Below are positions 25,192 to 33,650 of a stretch of DNA of 64,000 bases, in pieces. The stretch is from positions 2,294,001-2,358,000 of the forward strand of contig JASGHE010000002.1 in assembly GCA_047602475.1 (NCBI GenBank), given 5' to 3'. How positions within the stretch are numbered: the stretch's first letter is position 1; each line of letters begins with the position of its first letter. Made by a program: the position numbers and the translations under genes. Source of the DNA: JAEUIE01 sp047602475. GTDB lineage: Bacteria; Planctomycetota; Planctomycetia; Gemmatales; HRBIN36. Below the pieces are notes generated by a model that did no database searches, was not told where the DNA came from, and saw only the letters and a list, made by a program, of their open reading frames with translations.

Positions 25192-26334
25192 TCACTTGAT
25201 CGCTGCGATAATCTGCTTGAAGAATTCATTGTCATTCCCCCGGTACCAGCGGAGGACGACGACTAGGTCGTGGTCGGGGTCGATCCAGATGACGTTCTGC
25301 CCGGCGCCGACTGCGGCGTAGCTGGACTTGGGTGTGTCGGGGCGGGCTTTGCCGTTGGTGTTGAGCCACCAGAGGTAGCCATAGTCGTTGCCACCGGGGC
25401 CGCCGGCGGTGGTGGCTTGTTTGATCCAGGCCTGTGAGATGATCTGCTTGTCGTTCCACTTCCCATTACGAAGCATGAGCAGGCCGAAGCGGGCGTGATC
25501 GCGGGTGGACATCCACAGGCCGCCACCCCAGCGGGTGCCGCCGGAGACGGAGGTCATCGTTTTGCCATCGACTTCAACATCGGAGTTGTGGTAGCCGTGG
25601 TAGGCCCAGGTGTCGGAAGCGCCGATGGGGTCCATGATTTCGGTCTTGAGCACTTCGGGCAGCGGACGTTTCCAGATACGGAGCAGCGACTGCGAGAAGC
25701 GATTGATGCGAACATCGTTGTATTCATAGAAGGTACCTGGCTCGCGCAGTTCACGAGGCTTGCGGGCGCCATCGCCGAACTCTTCTCTGCCCAGGAAGGT
25801 GTGGGGCTTGCCGAACATGGTGCCTTCCCATTCACTGGTCTGGCGGGCGTGCTGTTCCCAGGTGATCCTGGCGTTGTGCGGCGAATCGTAGCCGCCATCG
25901 GTGATGTAGTTCTTGACCGGGTCGGTGATGTTCTTGATGAGGCCACGATCGATGGCCAGGCCCAACAGAGTGGAGAGATAACTCTTGGCGACGCTGTAGG
26001 TGGGATCGACCCGTGTGATTTCGCCGAACTCGGCGACGATGTAGCCATGCCGGAGTATGATTCCGTTGACGCCGCCCCGCTCAGCAGGCATCTTACCGAG
26101 GACTTTGCCGAAGACCTTCACTTGGTCGGAAAGGTCCTTGGGGCGGTTGGTTTCGTGGCTCTTGGCCCAATCGATGGCGAGCTGGAGTTTGGCTGCATCC
26201 ATGCCAACATCGGCGGGGCTGCGGGTTTGCCAGGAGTCTTTGGGCGGGTAGTAGGGGGCTGGTTGCTGGGCGTGGAGGGTGAGGGATAGGATGGCGAGAA
26301 GGACGAGCAGGAGGGTCGGTTTGTGGAGGGGCAT
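25192..26334 (-). CDS. Secreted serine hydrolase of the class C beta-lactamase fold
   Basis: 380 residues from the ATG at 26334, with AGGA upstream. A signal peptide (LLLVLLAILSLTLHA) opens it. The SxxK catalytic motif is SVAK in DPTYSVAKSYLS and the second motif is YND in EPGTFYEYNDVR; the third motif is probably near GAGQNV. This is the Beta-lactamase (PF00144) fold of penicillin-binding and esterase-like enzymes. Presence of AVGAG rather than a clear KTG makes an esterase or peptidase role more likely than antibiotic hydrolysis, which is inference. Confidence 0.88.
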   Translation of the reverse strand: MPLHKPTLLLVLLAILSLTLHAQQPAPYYPPKDSWQTRSPADVGMDAAKLQLAIDWAKSHETNRPKDLSDQVKVFGKVLGKMPAERGGVNGIILRHGYIVAEFGEITRVDPTYSVAKSYLSTLLGLAIDRGLIKNITDPVKNYITDGGYDSPHNARITWEQHARQTSEWEGTMFGKPHTFLGREEFGDGARKPRELREPGTFYEYNDVRINRFSQSLLRIWKRPLPEVLKTEIMDPIGASDTWAYHGYHNSDVEVDGKTMTSVSGGTRWGGGLWMSTRDHARFGLLMLRNGKWNDKQIISQAWIKQATTAGGPGGNDYGYLWWLNTNGKARPDTPKSSYAAVGAGQNVIWIDPDHDLVVVLRWYRGNDNEFFKQIIAAIK

Positions 26335-26411
26335 GGGGTGGGTCCTGGTTTTGATGTGGTTTAGCAAGATAGGGTGCGACGAGCTGTATTCAGCGAGCCG
26401 CACCGCAAGTT

Positions 26412-27569
26412 TTAGTTGTCACCTCCGCCCGTAAACCGCTTGATACATGCCACGAAATTGTCAGCATAGGGCTCATAAAAGTTGCCTTCATGCTTGTAAA
26501 GGAAGACCGGATACTCTTTCTTGCCTTTCTGAACGTCGAAGCAGAAGAAGTCACCATGCTCTGTCTCTGCAAACATCAATCCATTGACAGCCTTTGATTC
26601 CTCATCTTCCAGATCGTCATAGCTGCTTCCGAATTCCAGCTTATCTGGTGTCAGTATCTTGGCGGTGAAACCTTCCTGTTCATCAATGTTCTTGAAAGAA
26701 GCTGGCCCCACTGCACATACGAAATCAAAATAGGACTTGGGGAGCTTTGCTTTTAGTCGTCGCTCAGTGCCCTTGATCTCATAGTCTTTCTTGGTTTTAC
26801 GAGCATGCTCTTTGATATAGCCGCGAAACCATTTCGCATCTTCATCCGACAAAGTGCCTTCAGCGTGGAATGGAATACCCTTTGTCTCGAGTAGCTGAAG
26901 TTGCTCATTGATCCAAACTATTTCGTTCTTGTCTGGTGTCAGAGGTTGGCCACAAGTAGCTTCATAGAAGCCTTTTGCTTTGACTTTCTTCAGCAGATGA
27001 AGCAAACGAACGGATAGGAACAAATCTCGAGACATCCACTTGTCCCACCCGTATTCACACGAACCCCAGTTGGCAGACTTGAATATCTCATGCGTTGATT
27101 CGTTCGACATATTGGCAGTCTTAGGAAAACCCGGTACCGGAGTACCGAATAAATACTCACTGTACTGGGAACCGGGATGTGCGGATTGGGGCTCTTTACA
27201 TTCTTTACAGCGTGGAATAGAAGGCATCACTTTGGCAGTCAGCACTTGTTGAATAGGAACTGCCAGAAGCCAGGGGGTCTTTTGAACCGTGCCAAGGTAG
27301 CACGTCGGATAGTAGTTACATAGATCTGGAGCAACCATATCGAAAATTCGACGCACTCGTTCACGAATGAGGAAGTTACCATTCTCTGCCAACGCTAATT
27401 CGTTGGGAGATAAGGTACGGCTCTTTACGAGATAATAGGGCTGAGGTATGTGATCGAGATCGGGGAAGCCGCATTTGGAGCATTTGGGGGGTAGCGGATT
27501 GATGGGGTCATGGAACATGTCCCGGCAATCCATTCGATCATCAGAACCACTTATACTTACACATCGCAT
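26412..27569 (-). CDS. SUKH/SMI1-KNR4 type protein with unassigned N-terminal region
   Basis: 385 residues. The last 120 residues have the SMI1/KNR4 (SUKH) pattern: LPKSYFDFVCAVGPASF, then GLMFAETEHGDFFCFDV and PVFLYKHEGNF. SUKH proteins are the main immunity family against contact-dependent and polymorphic toxins, though some regulate other processes. The N-terminal half contains CSKCGF and RCKECKEP, two Cys pairs that could bind one zinc, plus an unrecognised region with LIRERVRRIFDMVAP. No toxin gene is beside it. The ATG at 27569 has AGAGGG nine bases upstream. Confidence 0.7.
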   Translation of the reverse strand: MRCVSISGSDDRMDCRDMFHDPINPLPPKCSKCGFPDLDHIPQPYYLVKSRTLSPNELALAENGNFLIRERVRRIFDMVAPDLCNYYPTCYLGTVQKTPWLLAVPIQQVLTAKVMPSIPRCKECKEPQSAHPGSQYSEYLFGTPVPGFPKTANMSNESTHEIFKSANWGSCEYGWDKWMSRDLFLSVRLLHLLKKVKAKGFYEATCGQPLTPDKNEIVWINEQLQLLETKGIPFHAEGTLSDEDAKWFRGYIKEHARKTKKDYEIKGTERRLKAKLPKSYFDFVCAVGPASFKNIDEQEGFTAKILTPDKLEFGSSYDDLEDEESKAVNGLMFAETEHGDFFCFDVQKGKKEYPVFLYKHEGNFYEPYADNFVACIKRFTGGGDN

Positions 27570-27597
27570 GACTGTAAACCCTCTTCTTTATTTGATA

Positions 27598-27660
27598 GGC
27601 TACGCCTCGATTGAGGAACCCCTCACCCCCGGCCCCTCTCCCCGAGGGGGAGAGGGGAGG
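27598..27660. repeat. Dispersed C-rich hairpin repeat
   Basis: GGCTACGCCTCGATTGAGGA lead, AACCCCTCACCCCCGG, then CCCCTCTCCCC and GAGGGGGAGAGGGGAGG. Between the SUKH gene start and the next gene's stop. Confidence 0.78.
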
Positions 27661-27669
27661 CGTTACTAA

Positions 27670-28473
27670 CTAACTAACCCAATCCGACACCTTCTTGATG
27701 AACCGGGCCTGGCTGCCGTTCCATGTCCAGAGTTCGGTATGGCCGGCTGCTGACAGTGGTCCGTGCCATTGGCTTACTGATACCAGCCAGGGTTGTTCGT
27801 TCTGTGGAATATCTTCCGGCTCCCATTGGGTGATGGTGTAATCATCCGAGAGGACGATTTTCTGTTCGGGTGAAGTGTCAACGTGCCACGAGTATTGGGA
27901 GAACCATTCAAAGCTGCCCTCAGGATGCGTGTACATTTCATTCCATTGTTCCTTCTCGTCACGAGTTAAAAGGATGGTATGGATATTGTTTCGGGGCCAA
28001 AGGCGATCGGCGATTGAAATGGCGAGGGCGGGCATGCAGCAGATGGTTACGCTCATCTCACGGCCTAGTGCTTGCATGCCGTGGCCGAACTTATCCTGAT
28101 AGATCTGTTGCTGGGCTCGTTCACTGTTGCTGAGCGATTCATCAGTCGGAAGCGGATAATCGATTCGACACTGATCAGCGAAGGCCCGGAGCCTAGGGAA
28201 CCATTCGAGATAGAGCTTTTGTGTCTCTTCTTTCTTGTTGAGAAACTCATGTGTGAAGTTCGTGCCGTGCTGCCAGGTCATTTCCCGATAGTACTCGTGG
28301 TTCGCATGCAGCGCGGCAACTCTTGCTGCAAGATCGTGGGGTAACTGGAAGTCCTGAGGAGGGATAGCTTTCGCTTTACTGGAACAACGTACACAGCGGC
28401 CCTCCAGGCGAGTGGCTATCCGCTGCATGATCGATGTTCCACAGTCGATGCAATCGGTTCTGGGTTCGGGCAT
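27670..28473 (-). CDS. Unrecognised protein with N-terminal zinc ribbon
   Basis: 267 residues from the ATG at 28473, preceded by GAGGGG. Residues 5-30 carry two Cys pairs (CIDCG and CVRC), a likely zinc ribbon. The rest has a helical middle (DLAARVAALHANHEYY, RLRAFADQCRIDY) and a Trp-rich C-terminal third (WEPEDIP, WLVSVSQWHGPLS, WTWNGSQARFI). I do not recognise a family. It lies between the SUKH gene and the dehydratase gene, all on the same strand, and could belong to an accessory set. Confidence 0.6.
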   Translation of the reverse strand: MPEPRTDCIDCGTSIMQRIATRLEGRCVRCSSKAKAIPPQDFQLPHDLAARVAALHANHEYYREMTWQHGTNFTHEFLNKKEETQKLYLEWFPRLRAFADQCRIDYPLPTDESLSNSERAQQQIYQDKFGHGMQALGREMSVTICCMPALAISIADRLWPRNNIHTILLTRDEKEQWNEMYTHPEGSFEWFSQYSWHVDTSPEQKIVLSDDYTITQWEPEDIPQNEQPWLVSVSQWHGPLSAAGHTELWTWNGSQARFIKKVSDWVS

Positions 28474-28515
28474 GATGATCGATCCCCTCAGTGGGCTTAC
28501 GCCCACCGCTCGCAA

Positions 28516-30462
28516 CTAGTAGTTTCCGCGCAGTCTTTGTTGAATCATCTCATCATCATACACACATCCCTTCCAGATGCCGCCACTGGCGTGAATGAGG
28601 TTTGCCCAGAGTTTGGTGTCGTCGGGGAGGTTGGCGTCGGGTTTTAGGTCGGGGCGTGGGGGGCGGGCATTTAAGATTCTAGTGCCTTCGGCTACGCCGA
28701 AGATCTGATCGCCGACGCCGATCAGGTTGACGGTGCCTTCCATCGTCTTGCGGTTGATGTGGATTTCGATGCGGTCACCGTCTTGGACTTTGCCGATGGG
28801 GCCACCGGCCAGGGCTTCGGGGGAGACGTGGCCGATGCAGGCTCCCGTTGAGACGCCGGAGAATCTGGCATCGGTCAGTACGGCGACTTGTTTGCCCCAT
28901 TCTAAATGTTTGAGAGCGGAGGTGATCTGGTAGATTTCTTCCATGCCTGCACCCATCGGGCCTCGGCAGATCAGCACCATTACGTCGCCGGGTTGCAGTT
29001 CTTTCGTTTTGATGGCAGCCATCGCTGCTTTTTCGGTGGTGAAGACTTTGGCCCGCAGGACTTGATGATAGATGCCGTCGGCGTTCACCATGCTGGGGTC
29101 GATGGAGGTGCTTTTGATGACGCTGCCTTCGGGGGTGAGGTTGCCTTTCGGGAATGTGGCGGTGCTTGTGAGGCCTTTCTCTTTCGCCTTGGTGGGTGAC
29201 ATGATGACGTCACTGGGGTCGATGCCATCGCATTGGTAGAGTCGTTCGTGCAGACGTTTGCGGCGTTCGCTGTTCGGCCAGGCGTCGAGGAGTTTGCCGA
29301 GCGGTAGACCGGTGACGGTGAGGGCGGTTTCGTCGAGCAAGCCGAGTTCACGCAGGTGCATCATTACTTCGGGCACGCCGCCGGCGAGGTAGACGCGCAC
29401 GGTGGGATGGCCGACGGGGCCGTTGGGCAGGGCATCGACGAGGCGGGGCGTTTTGCGGTTGTAGCTGATCCAGTCGTCGAGGGTCGGTCGTTCGACTTTC
29501 GCTTGATGCAGGATCGCGGGGATGTGGAAGAGCAGGTTCGTCGATCCACCGAAGGCAGCGAAGACGGTCATGGCGTTCCTGGCGGCGGCGGGGGTGATGA
29601 TCTGCTTCGTCGTGATGTTGTTCTTTTGCATGTACAACAAAGCGTGGGCGGAACGGGTAGCAAGATCGAGCCAGAGTGGTTGGCCGGAGGGGGCGAGGGC
29701 GGCGTGGGGCAGGGTGAGGCCGAGCGCTTCACCGACGACTTGCGAGGTGGCAGCGGTGCCAAGGAACTGGCAGCCACCACCGGGGGAACCGCAGGCACGG
29801 CAGCCGAGTTCCGCCGCCTCTTGCAGCGTGAGCTTGCCTTCGACATAACGCACGCCGATAGTCTGCACCTTGCCAGCGTCTTCGCCATCGGCAGCGGGGA
29901 GCGTGACGCCGCCGGGGACGAGGATGGTGGGCAGATCGTGGCAACTGGCGAGGGCCATCATGGTGGCGGGCAGCCCTTTGTCGCAGGTGGCGATGCCCAT
30001 CACGCCTTTGCGGGTGGGCAGCGAACGGATCAGCCGCCGCATCACCATCGACGCATCGTTGCGGTAGGGCAGGCTGTCGTACATGCCGGGCGTGCCCTGG
30101 GTGCGGCCATCGCAGGGATCGGTGACGTAGCCGGCGAAGGGGACAGAGCCAAGGCGTTTCAGTTCACGGGCTGCTTCGGCGACGAGCAGATTGACTTCCC
30201 AGTGACCGGTGTGGTAGCCAAGGGCGAGCGGGGAGCCATCAGTGTTCCGCAGTCCGCCGTGGGTGCTGAGGATGAGGAAGTCGCCGCCGGTGAGTTGCTG
30301 TGGTTGCCATCCCATGCCGACGTTTTGTGTCCAGCCGAAGAGATCGCCACTCGGGGCGGTGCTGAGGTGTTCGGGGGTGAGGGGGAGGGCACCGGTGGGC
30401 CCGGGGGCTTTGGTTGTTACTTCGTAACAGGTGGGATCGAGGGGGGAGAAGGGGTCGGGCAT
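28516..30462 (-). CDS. yjhG: YjhG/YagF-type dehydratase (D-xylonate dehydratase family)
   Basis: 648 residues, close to the length of E. coli YjhG/YagF. The ILVD/EDD family iron-sulfur motifs are clear: YVTDPCDGRTQGTPGM, GIATCDKGLPATMMA, and GCRACGSPGGGCQF; the C-terminal domain has MGAGMEEIYQI and DARFSGVSTGACIGHVSPEA. The enzyme removes water from sugar acids such as D-xylonate to give 2-keto-3-deoxy acids, in the cytoplasm. The start at 30462 (MPDPFSP) follows the family; the 72 codons before it are not coding in character. It is divergent from the Imm27-like gene with 28 bases between the starts, so promoters must overlap the coding regions. Confidence 0.9.
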   Translation of the reverse strand: MPDPFSPLDPTCYEVTTKAPGPTGALPLTPEHLSTAPSGDLFGWTQNVGMGWQPQQLTGGDFLILSTHGGLRNTDGSPLALGYHTGHWEVNLLVAEAARELKRLGSVPFAGYVTDPCDGRTQGTPGMYDSLPYRNDASMVMRRLIRSLPTRKGVMGIATCDKGLPATMMALASCHDLPTILVPGGVTLPAADGEDAGKVQTIGVRYVEGKLTLQEAAELGCRACGSPGGGCQFLGTAATSQVVGEALGLTLPHAALAPSGQPLWLDLATRSAHALLYMQKNNITTKQIITPAAARNAMTVFAAFGGSTNLLFHIPAILHQAKVERPTLDDWISYNRKTPRLVDALPNGPVGHPTVRVYLAGGVPEVMMHLRELGLLDETALTVTGLPLGKLLDAWPNSERRKRLHERLYQCDGIDPSDVIMSPTKAKEKGLTSTATFPKGNLTPEGSVIKSTSIDPSMVNADGIYHQVLRAKVFTTEKAAMAAIKTKELQPGDVMVLICRGPMGAGMEEIYQITSALKHLEWGKQVAVLTDARFSGVSTGACIGHVSPEALAGGPIGKVQDGDRIEIHINRKTMEGTVNLIGVGDQIFGVAEGTRILNARPPRPDLKPDANLPDDTKLWANLIHASGGIWKGCVYDDEMIQQRLRGNY

Positions 30463-30490
30463 ATTTGCGCCGGTAATAAGGATGAATGGT

Positions 30491-31180
30491 ATGATGGAGT
30501 ATAGCGGAGCATTGAAGGAAGATGTATGGGAGAACTTACAGAATATGTTTGCCGATTTGCTTCCGAATGAGATTGAATTGCGTGGGTCATGGATTGTCGA
30601 GGGCGATCGTGTTGTTGGCGATGCGTCATGCAAACGGATTGAATGGCTAGCGGAACTCAGACTTGAGCGACTCGGCACCGATCCTTCTGGATGGGCTGTA
30701 CTCTTTCGAGATACTGGGGATAATCGATTGTGGGAGCTTACTTATCCAGAAAGTGAGTTACACGGAAGCGGGCCGCCAAAACTGCCAAAACTAAAGATGA
30801 TTGCAGATGCGGAGGCACGGGTAAAGTACTGTCTGAAGCCAAGTATTCGAGCTACCCTTACTTTCTTGAGCCAGGAGCAAGGTGGCAGGGTGCATCCGCC
30901 TGGATTATTAACCGGTCAGTACATGCCACACATAGTTGTCCAGTCGTCTGATGTACGAAGTGTGAAAACTGTCAATGGTGTTTGTGTGGAGAAATATCTA
31001 GGCGTTCGGATACTTTCCACATCTGTTGAAGTTGTACCCCTTGCTCCATTTCAATGCAGCATGGAGTTGATGTATCATCCACATGTAGATTACAGTGCGG
31101 TGCAGGAGACTGCGACGTTTACTGTTCGTGAAGGCGGGAAAGTGATTGGCTATGGAGCGGTGTTGAGTCGGTCAGGCTAA
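30491..31180 (+). CDS. Imm27-like immunity domain fused to an EF-Tu domain III-like barrel
   Basis: 229 residues from the ATG at 30491, with AAGGA eight bases upstream. Residues about 25-95 have the Imm27 (immunity protein 27) pattern: LRGSWIVEGDRVVGDASCKRIEWL read as short motifs LRGSWIVEG and CKRIEWL, then WELTYPESELHGSGPP. The C-terminal 110 residues look like the third domain of elongation factor Tu: ATLTFLSQEQGGR at the start and FTVREGGKVIGYGAV at the end, the last matching the EF-Tu REGG.TVGAG motif. A fusion of the two would suggest a guard for translation factors against a toxin, which is inference. Confidence 0.65.
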   Translation: MMEYSGALKEDVWENLQNMFADLLPNEIELRGSWIVEGDRVVGDASCKRIEWLAELRLERLGTDPSGWAVLFRDTGDNRLWELTYPESELHGSGPPKLPKLKMIADAEARVKYCLKPSIRATLTFLSQEQGGRVHPPGLLTGQYMPHIVVQSSDVRSVKTVNGVCVEKYLGVRILSTSVEVVPLAPFQCSMELMYHPHVDYSAVQETATFTVREGGKVIGYGAVLSRSG

Positions 31181-31230
31181 TGGGCTGCGCCACGATTGAG
31201 AACCCCTCACCCCGGCCCCCCCGGGAGGGA
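31181..31230. repeat. Dispersed C-rich hairpin repeat, shortened
   Basis: GGGCTGCGCCACGATTGAG, AACCCCTCACCCC, then a collapsed hairpin and GGGAGGGAGAGGGGAGA. It follows directly after the stop of the Imm27-like gene. Confidence 0.7.
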
Positions 31231-31241
31231 GAGGGGAGAAC

Positions 31242-31616
31242 TTACTCGTTGATCCGGCGAAGGTAGATATTGACGTAGATCATCAGTCCCAGAAAGAAGC
31301 CGAGGCCGGAGCCGATCAGCATCACGTAGAGTGTTGCCATGCCATTACGAAGGAGAATAGTGGAAAGAACTAACCCTATGAATCCGCCGAGGATGGCGGT
31401 GCGCCAGGTGAGTATCATGATGAGCATGCTGACGGAATGCGAACGCCAGCGGATCAGATAGGTGATCAGAAACAGGATCACAAAATAGCCCGGTAGCGTG
31501 AAGAGCGTATTGAATCTGTCGACATTGACGATGAAGATTGTGATCATGACGAAGGCGAGGAAGCCAACTATCGAGCCGCCGAGGGTGAGCAGGAGTTTGG
31601 ATTCGCTTCTGGACAT
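31242..31616 (-). CDS. Small four-helix membrane protein
   Basis: 124 residues from the ATG at 31616. Four hydrophobic helices: LLLTLGGSIVGFLAFVMITIF, the TLPGYFVILFLITYLI stretch, ILTWRTAILGGFIGLVLS, and LYVMLIGSGLGFFLGLMIYV. The longer frame starts inside the repeat at 31638-31712. No family recognised; no charged or catalytic residues inside the membrane segments. Confidence 0.65.
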   Translation of the reverse strand: MSRSESKLLLTLGGSIVGFLAFVMITIFIVNVDRFNTLFTLPGYFVILFLITYLIRWRSHSVSMLIMILTWRTAILGGFIGLVLSTILLRNGMATLYVMLIGSGLGFFLGLMIYVNIYLRRINE

Positions 31617-31637
31617 GGGGTTATGGTATTGATCGTC

Positions 31638-31712
31638 TCGATGGGCTTCGCCTTGATTAATAACCCCCTCACCCTCAACCCCTCTCCCTCCGGGGGAGAG
31701 GGAGAGAGACTT
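31638..31712. repeat. Dispersed C-rich hairpin repeat
   Basis: GATGGGCTTCGCCTTGATTA lead, ACCCCCTCACCCTCAACCCC, CTCTCCCTCC, then GGGGGAGAGGGAGAGA. It abuts the stop of the DinB gene (31711). Confidence 0.75.
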
Positions 31713-32220
31713 ACATTCCTGCATCGTCGGCGGAGGGGCCGTAGAGGCCGGGGACGGGGATGTTGTTGAGTCGGAAGTAGACGCAGAGGTGGGCGCGGTG
31801 GTGAATGCTGTGGTTCATCACCCAACTGCGATAGACGGCGATCTTGGGCATGGTCATCAGCGTTTTGCCGCCCTGAAGGAGCGACCAGGGTTTCATGAAC
31901 TCGGCATCCGGGGCAGCAGCAAGAGCGGCACGAGCGGCAGAGACGTTCTTGTCGAACTCCGCTAGGATCGCTTTGGTCGATTCGCACTTCGGCGTCTTGT
32001 AGGGCTCCTTGCCGACCGGGGCGATGTCGAGTTCGCTAGTGGTGAGGGCCATCACGGCCCAGGCGGGAATGTTGGCCAGGTGGGAGCCTACCCAGCCGAT
32101 GGTGTTCGACTTCTCGTGGGCTTTCCAGTTGAGCTTGTCGTCGGGGATGCGTTCCAGCACCTTGCGGGTGCTGGCCATTTCGTGATCGAACTCGGGGAGA
32201 AGGGTTTGGCCGATGGACAT
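31711..32220 (-). CDS. DinB-family protein
   Basis: 169 residues, a four-helix bundle by pattern. Metal ligands are in place: His in LLPEFDHEM near residue 13, the region SHLANIPAW near 46, and NHSIHHRAHLCVYFR near 134-148 with two His spaced as in the DinB/YfiT family. The start has GGAG six bases upstream. DinB-like proteins are thiol-dependent transferases or of unknown role; the exact reaction is unknown. It ends against a dispersed repeat. Confidence 0.82.
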   Translation of the reverse strand: MSIGQTLLPEFDHEMASTRKVLERIPDDKLNWKAHEKSNTIGWVGSHLANIPAWAVMALTTSELDIAPVGKEPYKTPKCESTKAILAEFDKNVSAARAALAAAPDAEFMKPWSLLQGGKTLMTMPKIAVYRSWVMNHSIHHRAHLCVYFRLNNIPVPGLYGPSADDAGM

Positions 32221-32290
32221 GGGATGCTCCGGGTGAGAGGTTGTGGTGACAAGGTATGGAAAGTGAATGGAGTAGTGAAGCGAAATGAAT

Positions 32291-32433
32291 CTCGTTCCCA
32301 GGCTCTGCCTGGGGACGCACTGGATGCGAGGCTCCGCCTCGCTTCGGGGGCATGAATCGATTCCAAGCTCGGCTTGATGACTTGAGGCAGAGCCTCAGTT
32401 GCAGTGCGTTCCCAGGCGGAGCCTGGGAACGAG
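32291..32433. repeat. Inverted repeat with 31-bp arms
   Basis: Arms 32291-32321 and 32403-32433 are inverted copies (CTCGTTCCCAGGCTCTGCCTGG on the left read as CTCGTTCCCAGGCTCTGCC) with two mismatches. The inside holds two smaller hairpins, GCGAGGCTCCGCCTCGC and GAGGCAGAGCCTC. Between the DinB gene start and the polymerase subunit stop. Confidence 0.82.
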
Positions 32434-32447
32434 TTGTGTTGGCAACT

Positions 32448-33431
32448 CTAGGTCAGGCGGACTAACAATCTTTCGAGGATCGCTACCGGCGTCAGTTGCC
32501 CGCTGCTCTTGAGGGCGGTTTCGCTTTCCATGAGCCAATCGTAGAGTTTGTCGGCTCTTGGGCCGAGTGTTCGTAGATGTTGCTGCACGCTTTGTGCTTT
32601 GAAGGGGGGCAGGCCGGACTGGGCGATGGCGCCCTGCAGGCTGATGCCGTCCTGTAGCAGTCGATGGGCCTGGCCCATCTTTCTGACCTGCCAGGCCATA
32701 CCGGCGAAGAGGCCGTGGGGATCTTCGCCTTGTTCGACGAGACGCTGAAGTGTGAGGAAAGCGGGGCCGGGTTGACCGGCGGCGAGGGCATCGAGCATGC
32801 CCCACACGGTGCTAGAGCGATTGCGGGCGACCAGCACATCGACATCTTTGACGGTGATCGTTTCTTTTTCGCCGACGTAGACCGAGAGCTTGGCTAGTTC
32901 CTGATCCAAGAGGCCAAGATCGGGTTCGACTTGTTCGAGCAGCATGTTCACTGCGTCGCCGGCGATCTTCTTTTGGTGTTTGGTCTGGCACCACTTGGTG
33001 AGGAAGCTCGTGAGGGCGGCGGGCTTCTTCGGTTCGCACATCAGGGTTTGGGCATCGGGGATGGCTTTGGCCAACTTGGTGTTCGATTTCCATGAAGTGC
33101 ATTCGAGCACCAGTACGCCGCAAGGGCTGGGGCTAGTCAGATACTTTTCGAGCCGTTCACGCTGCTTGGTGATGAAGTCGTCGGCTTCCTTGATGAGCAC
33201 GAATCTAATTCGGCTGCCGAAGGGCGGTGTTTGCAGATCGTCTTTGACGCTGGCCCAGTCGATGGTTTCGCCATCGAAGACACTTCTGGCCATCTCGGCT
33301 TCTTCGGGGAGGATTTGCTTTTCGAGGATGTCGCAGAGCAGCGATCTGAGGAAGTATTCCTTGCCCGCCACGATGAAGACGGGCTTGGGTTCGATCTTCG
33401 GGGGTTTTTCGAGGAGCGTCCAGCCGTCCAT
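32448..33431 (-). CDS. holA: DNA polymerase III subunit delta
   Basis: 327 residues, near the usual 320-340. The N-terminal half has the delta-subunit pattern of a degenerate P-loop ATPase without Walker motifs (IVAGKEYFLRSLLCDIL, FGSRIRFVLIKEADDFI), followed by LEQVEPDLGLLDQELAKLSVYVG, the family's hallmark around LG.L..EL.KL..Y. The C-terminal collar domain carries RNRSSTVWGMLDALAAG and LFAGMAWQVRKM. It is part of the clamp-loader complex that loads the beta clamp. A core gene with chromosomal character. Confidence 0.9.
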   Translation of the reverse strand: MDGWTLLEKPPKIEPKPVFIVAGKEYFLRSLLCDILEKQILPEEAEMARSVFDGETIDWASVKDDLQTPPFGSRIRFVLIKEADDFITKQRERLEKYLTSPSPCGVLVLECTSWKSNTKLAKAIPDAQTLMCEPKKPAALTSFLTKWCQTKHQKKIAGDAVNMLLEQVEPDLGLLDQELAKLSVYVGEKETITVKDVDVLVARNRSSTVWGMLDALAAGQPGPAFLTLQRLVEQGEDPHGLFAGMAWQVRKMGQAHRLLQDGISLQGAIAQSGLPPFKAQSVQQHLRTLGPRADKLYDWLMESETALKSSGQLTPVAILERLLVRLT

Positions 33432-33452
33432 TGGGGTGGCCTGTTTAGGTAT

Positions 33453-33643
33453 TAGCCCCGGAGGGGCGGTAGTTAGTAGTCGGGGGCGTTAGCCCCCGGA
33501 AAGAAGGTTAGGTATTTGTAAGCCCCGGAGGGGCGATAGTGAATGGCGCACATCACCATCGCCCCTCCGGGGCTCTCGTCACCTGCAAATACTAACCGGC
33601 GGCTTGCGCCGCCGGTGACTGACCGACGCCCCTCCGGGGCTAA
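33453..33643. repeat. Array of AGCCCCGGAGGGGCG hairpins
   Basis: Four copies of AGCCCCGGAGGGGCG, two forward (about 33453 and 33520) and two inverted (about 33560 and 33627), with two further palindromes between them, CGGGGGCGTTAGCCCCCG at 33481-33498 and ACCGGCGGCTTGCGCCGCCGGT around 33595. The array lies between the start of the polymerase delta gene and the stop of ccsA. Confidence 0.85.
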
Positions 33644-33650
33644 TAGCTGA

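Noticed and set aside
25495..26289. 264-codon plus-strand frame opposite the serine hydrolase
   Set aside because: Val/Gly/Asp-rich antisense artefact; the minus strand has SVAK and YND in order.
25192..26334. Antibiotic-resistance beta-lactamase
   Set aside because: The fold is right but no clear KTG motif is present, and many esterases share the fold.
29356..30504. 382-codon plus-strand frame opposite the dehydratase
   Set aside because: It mirrors the third-base pattern of a GC-rich true gene; the minus strand carries clear ILVD/EDD motifs.
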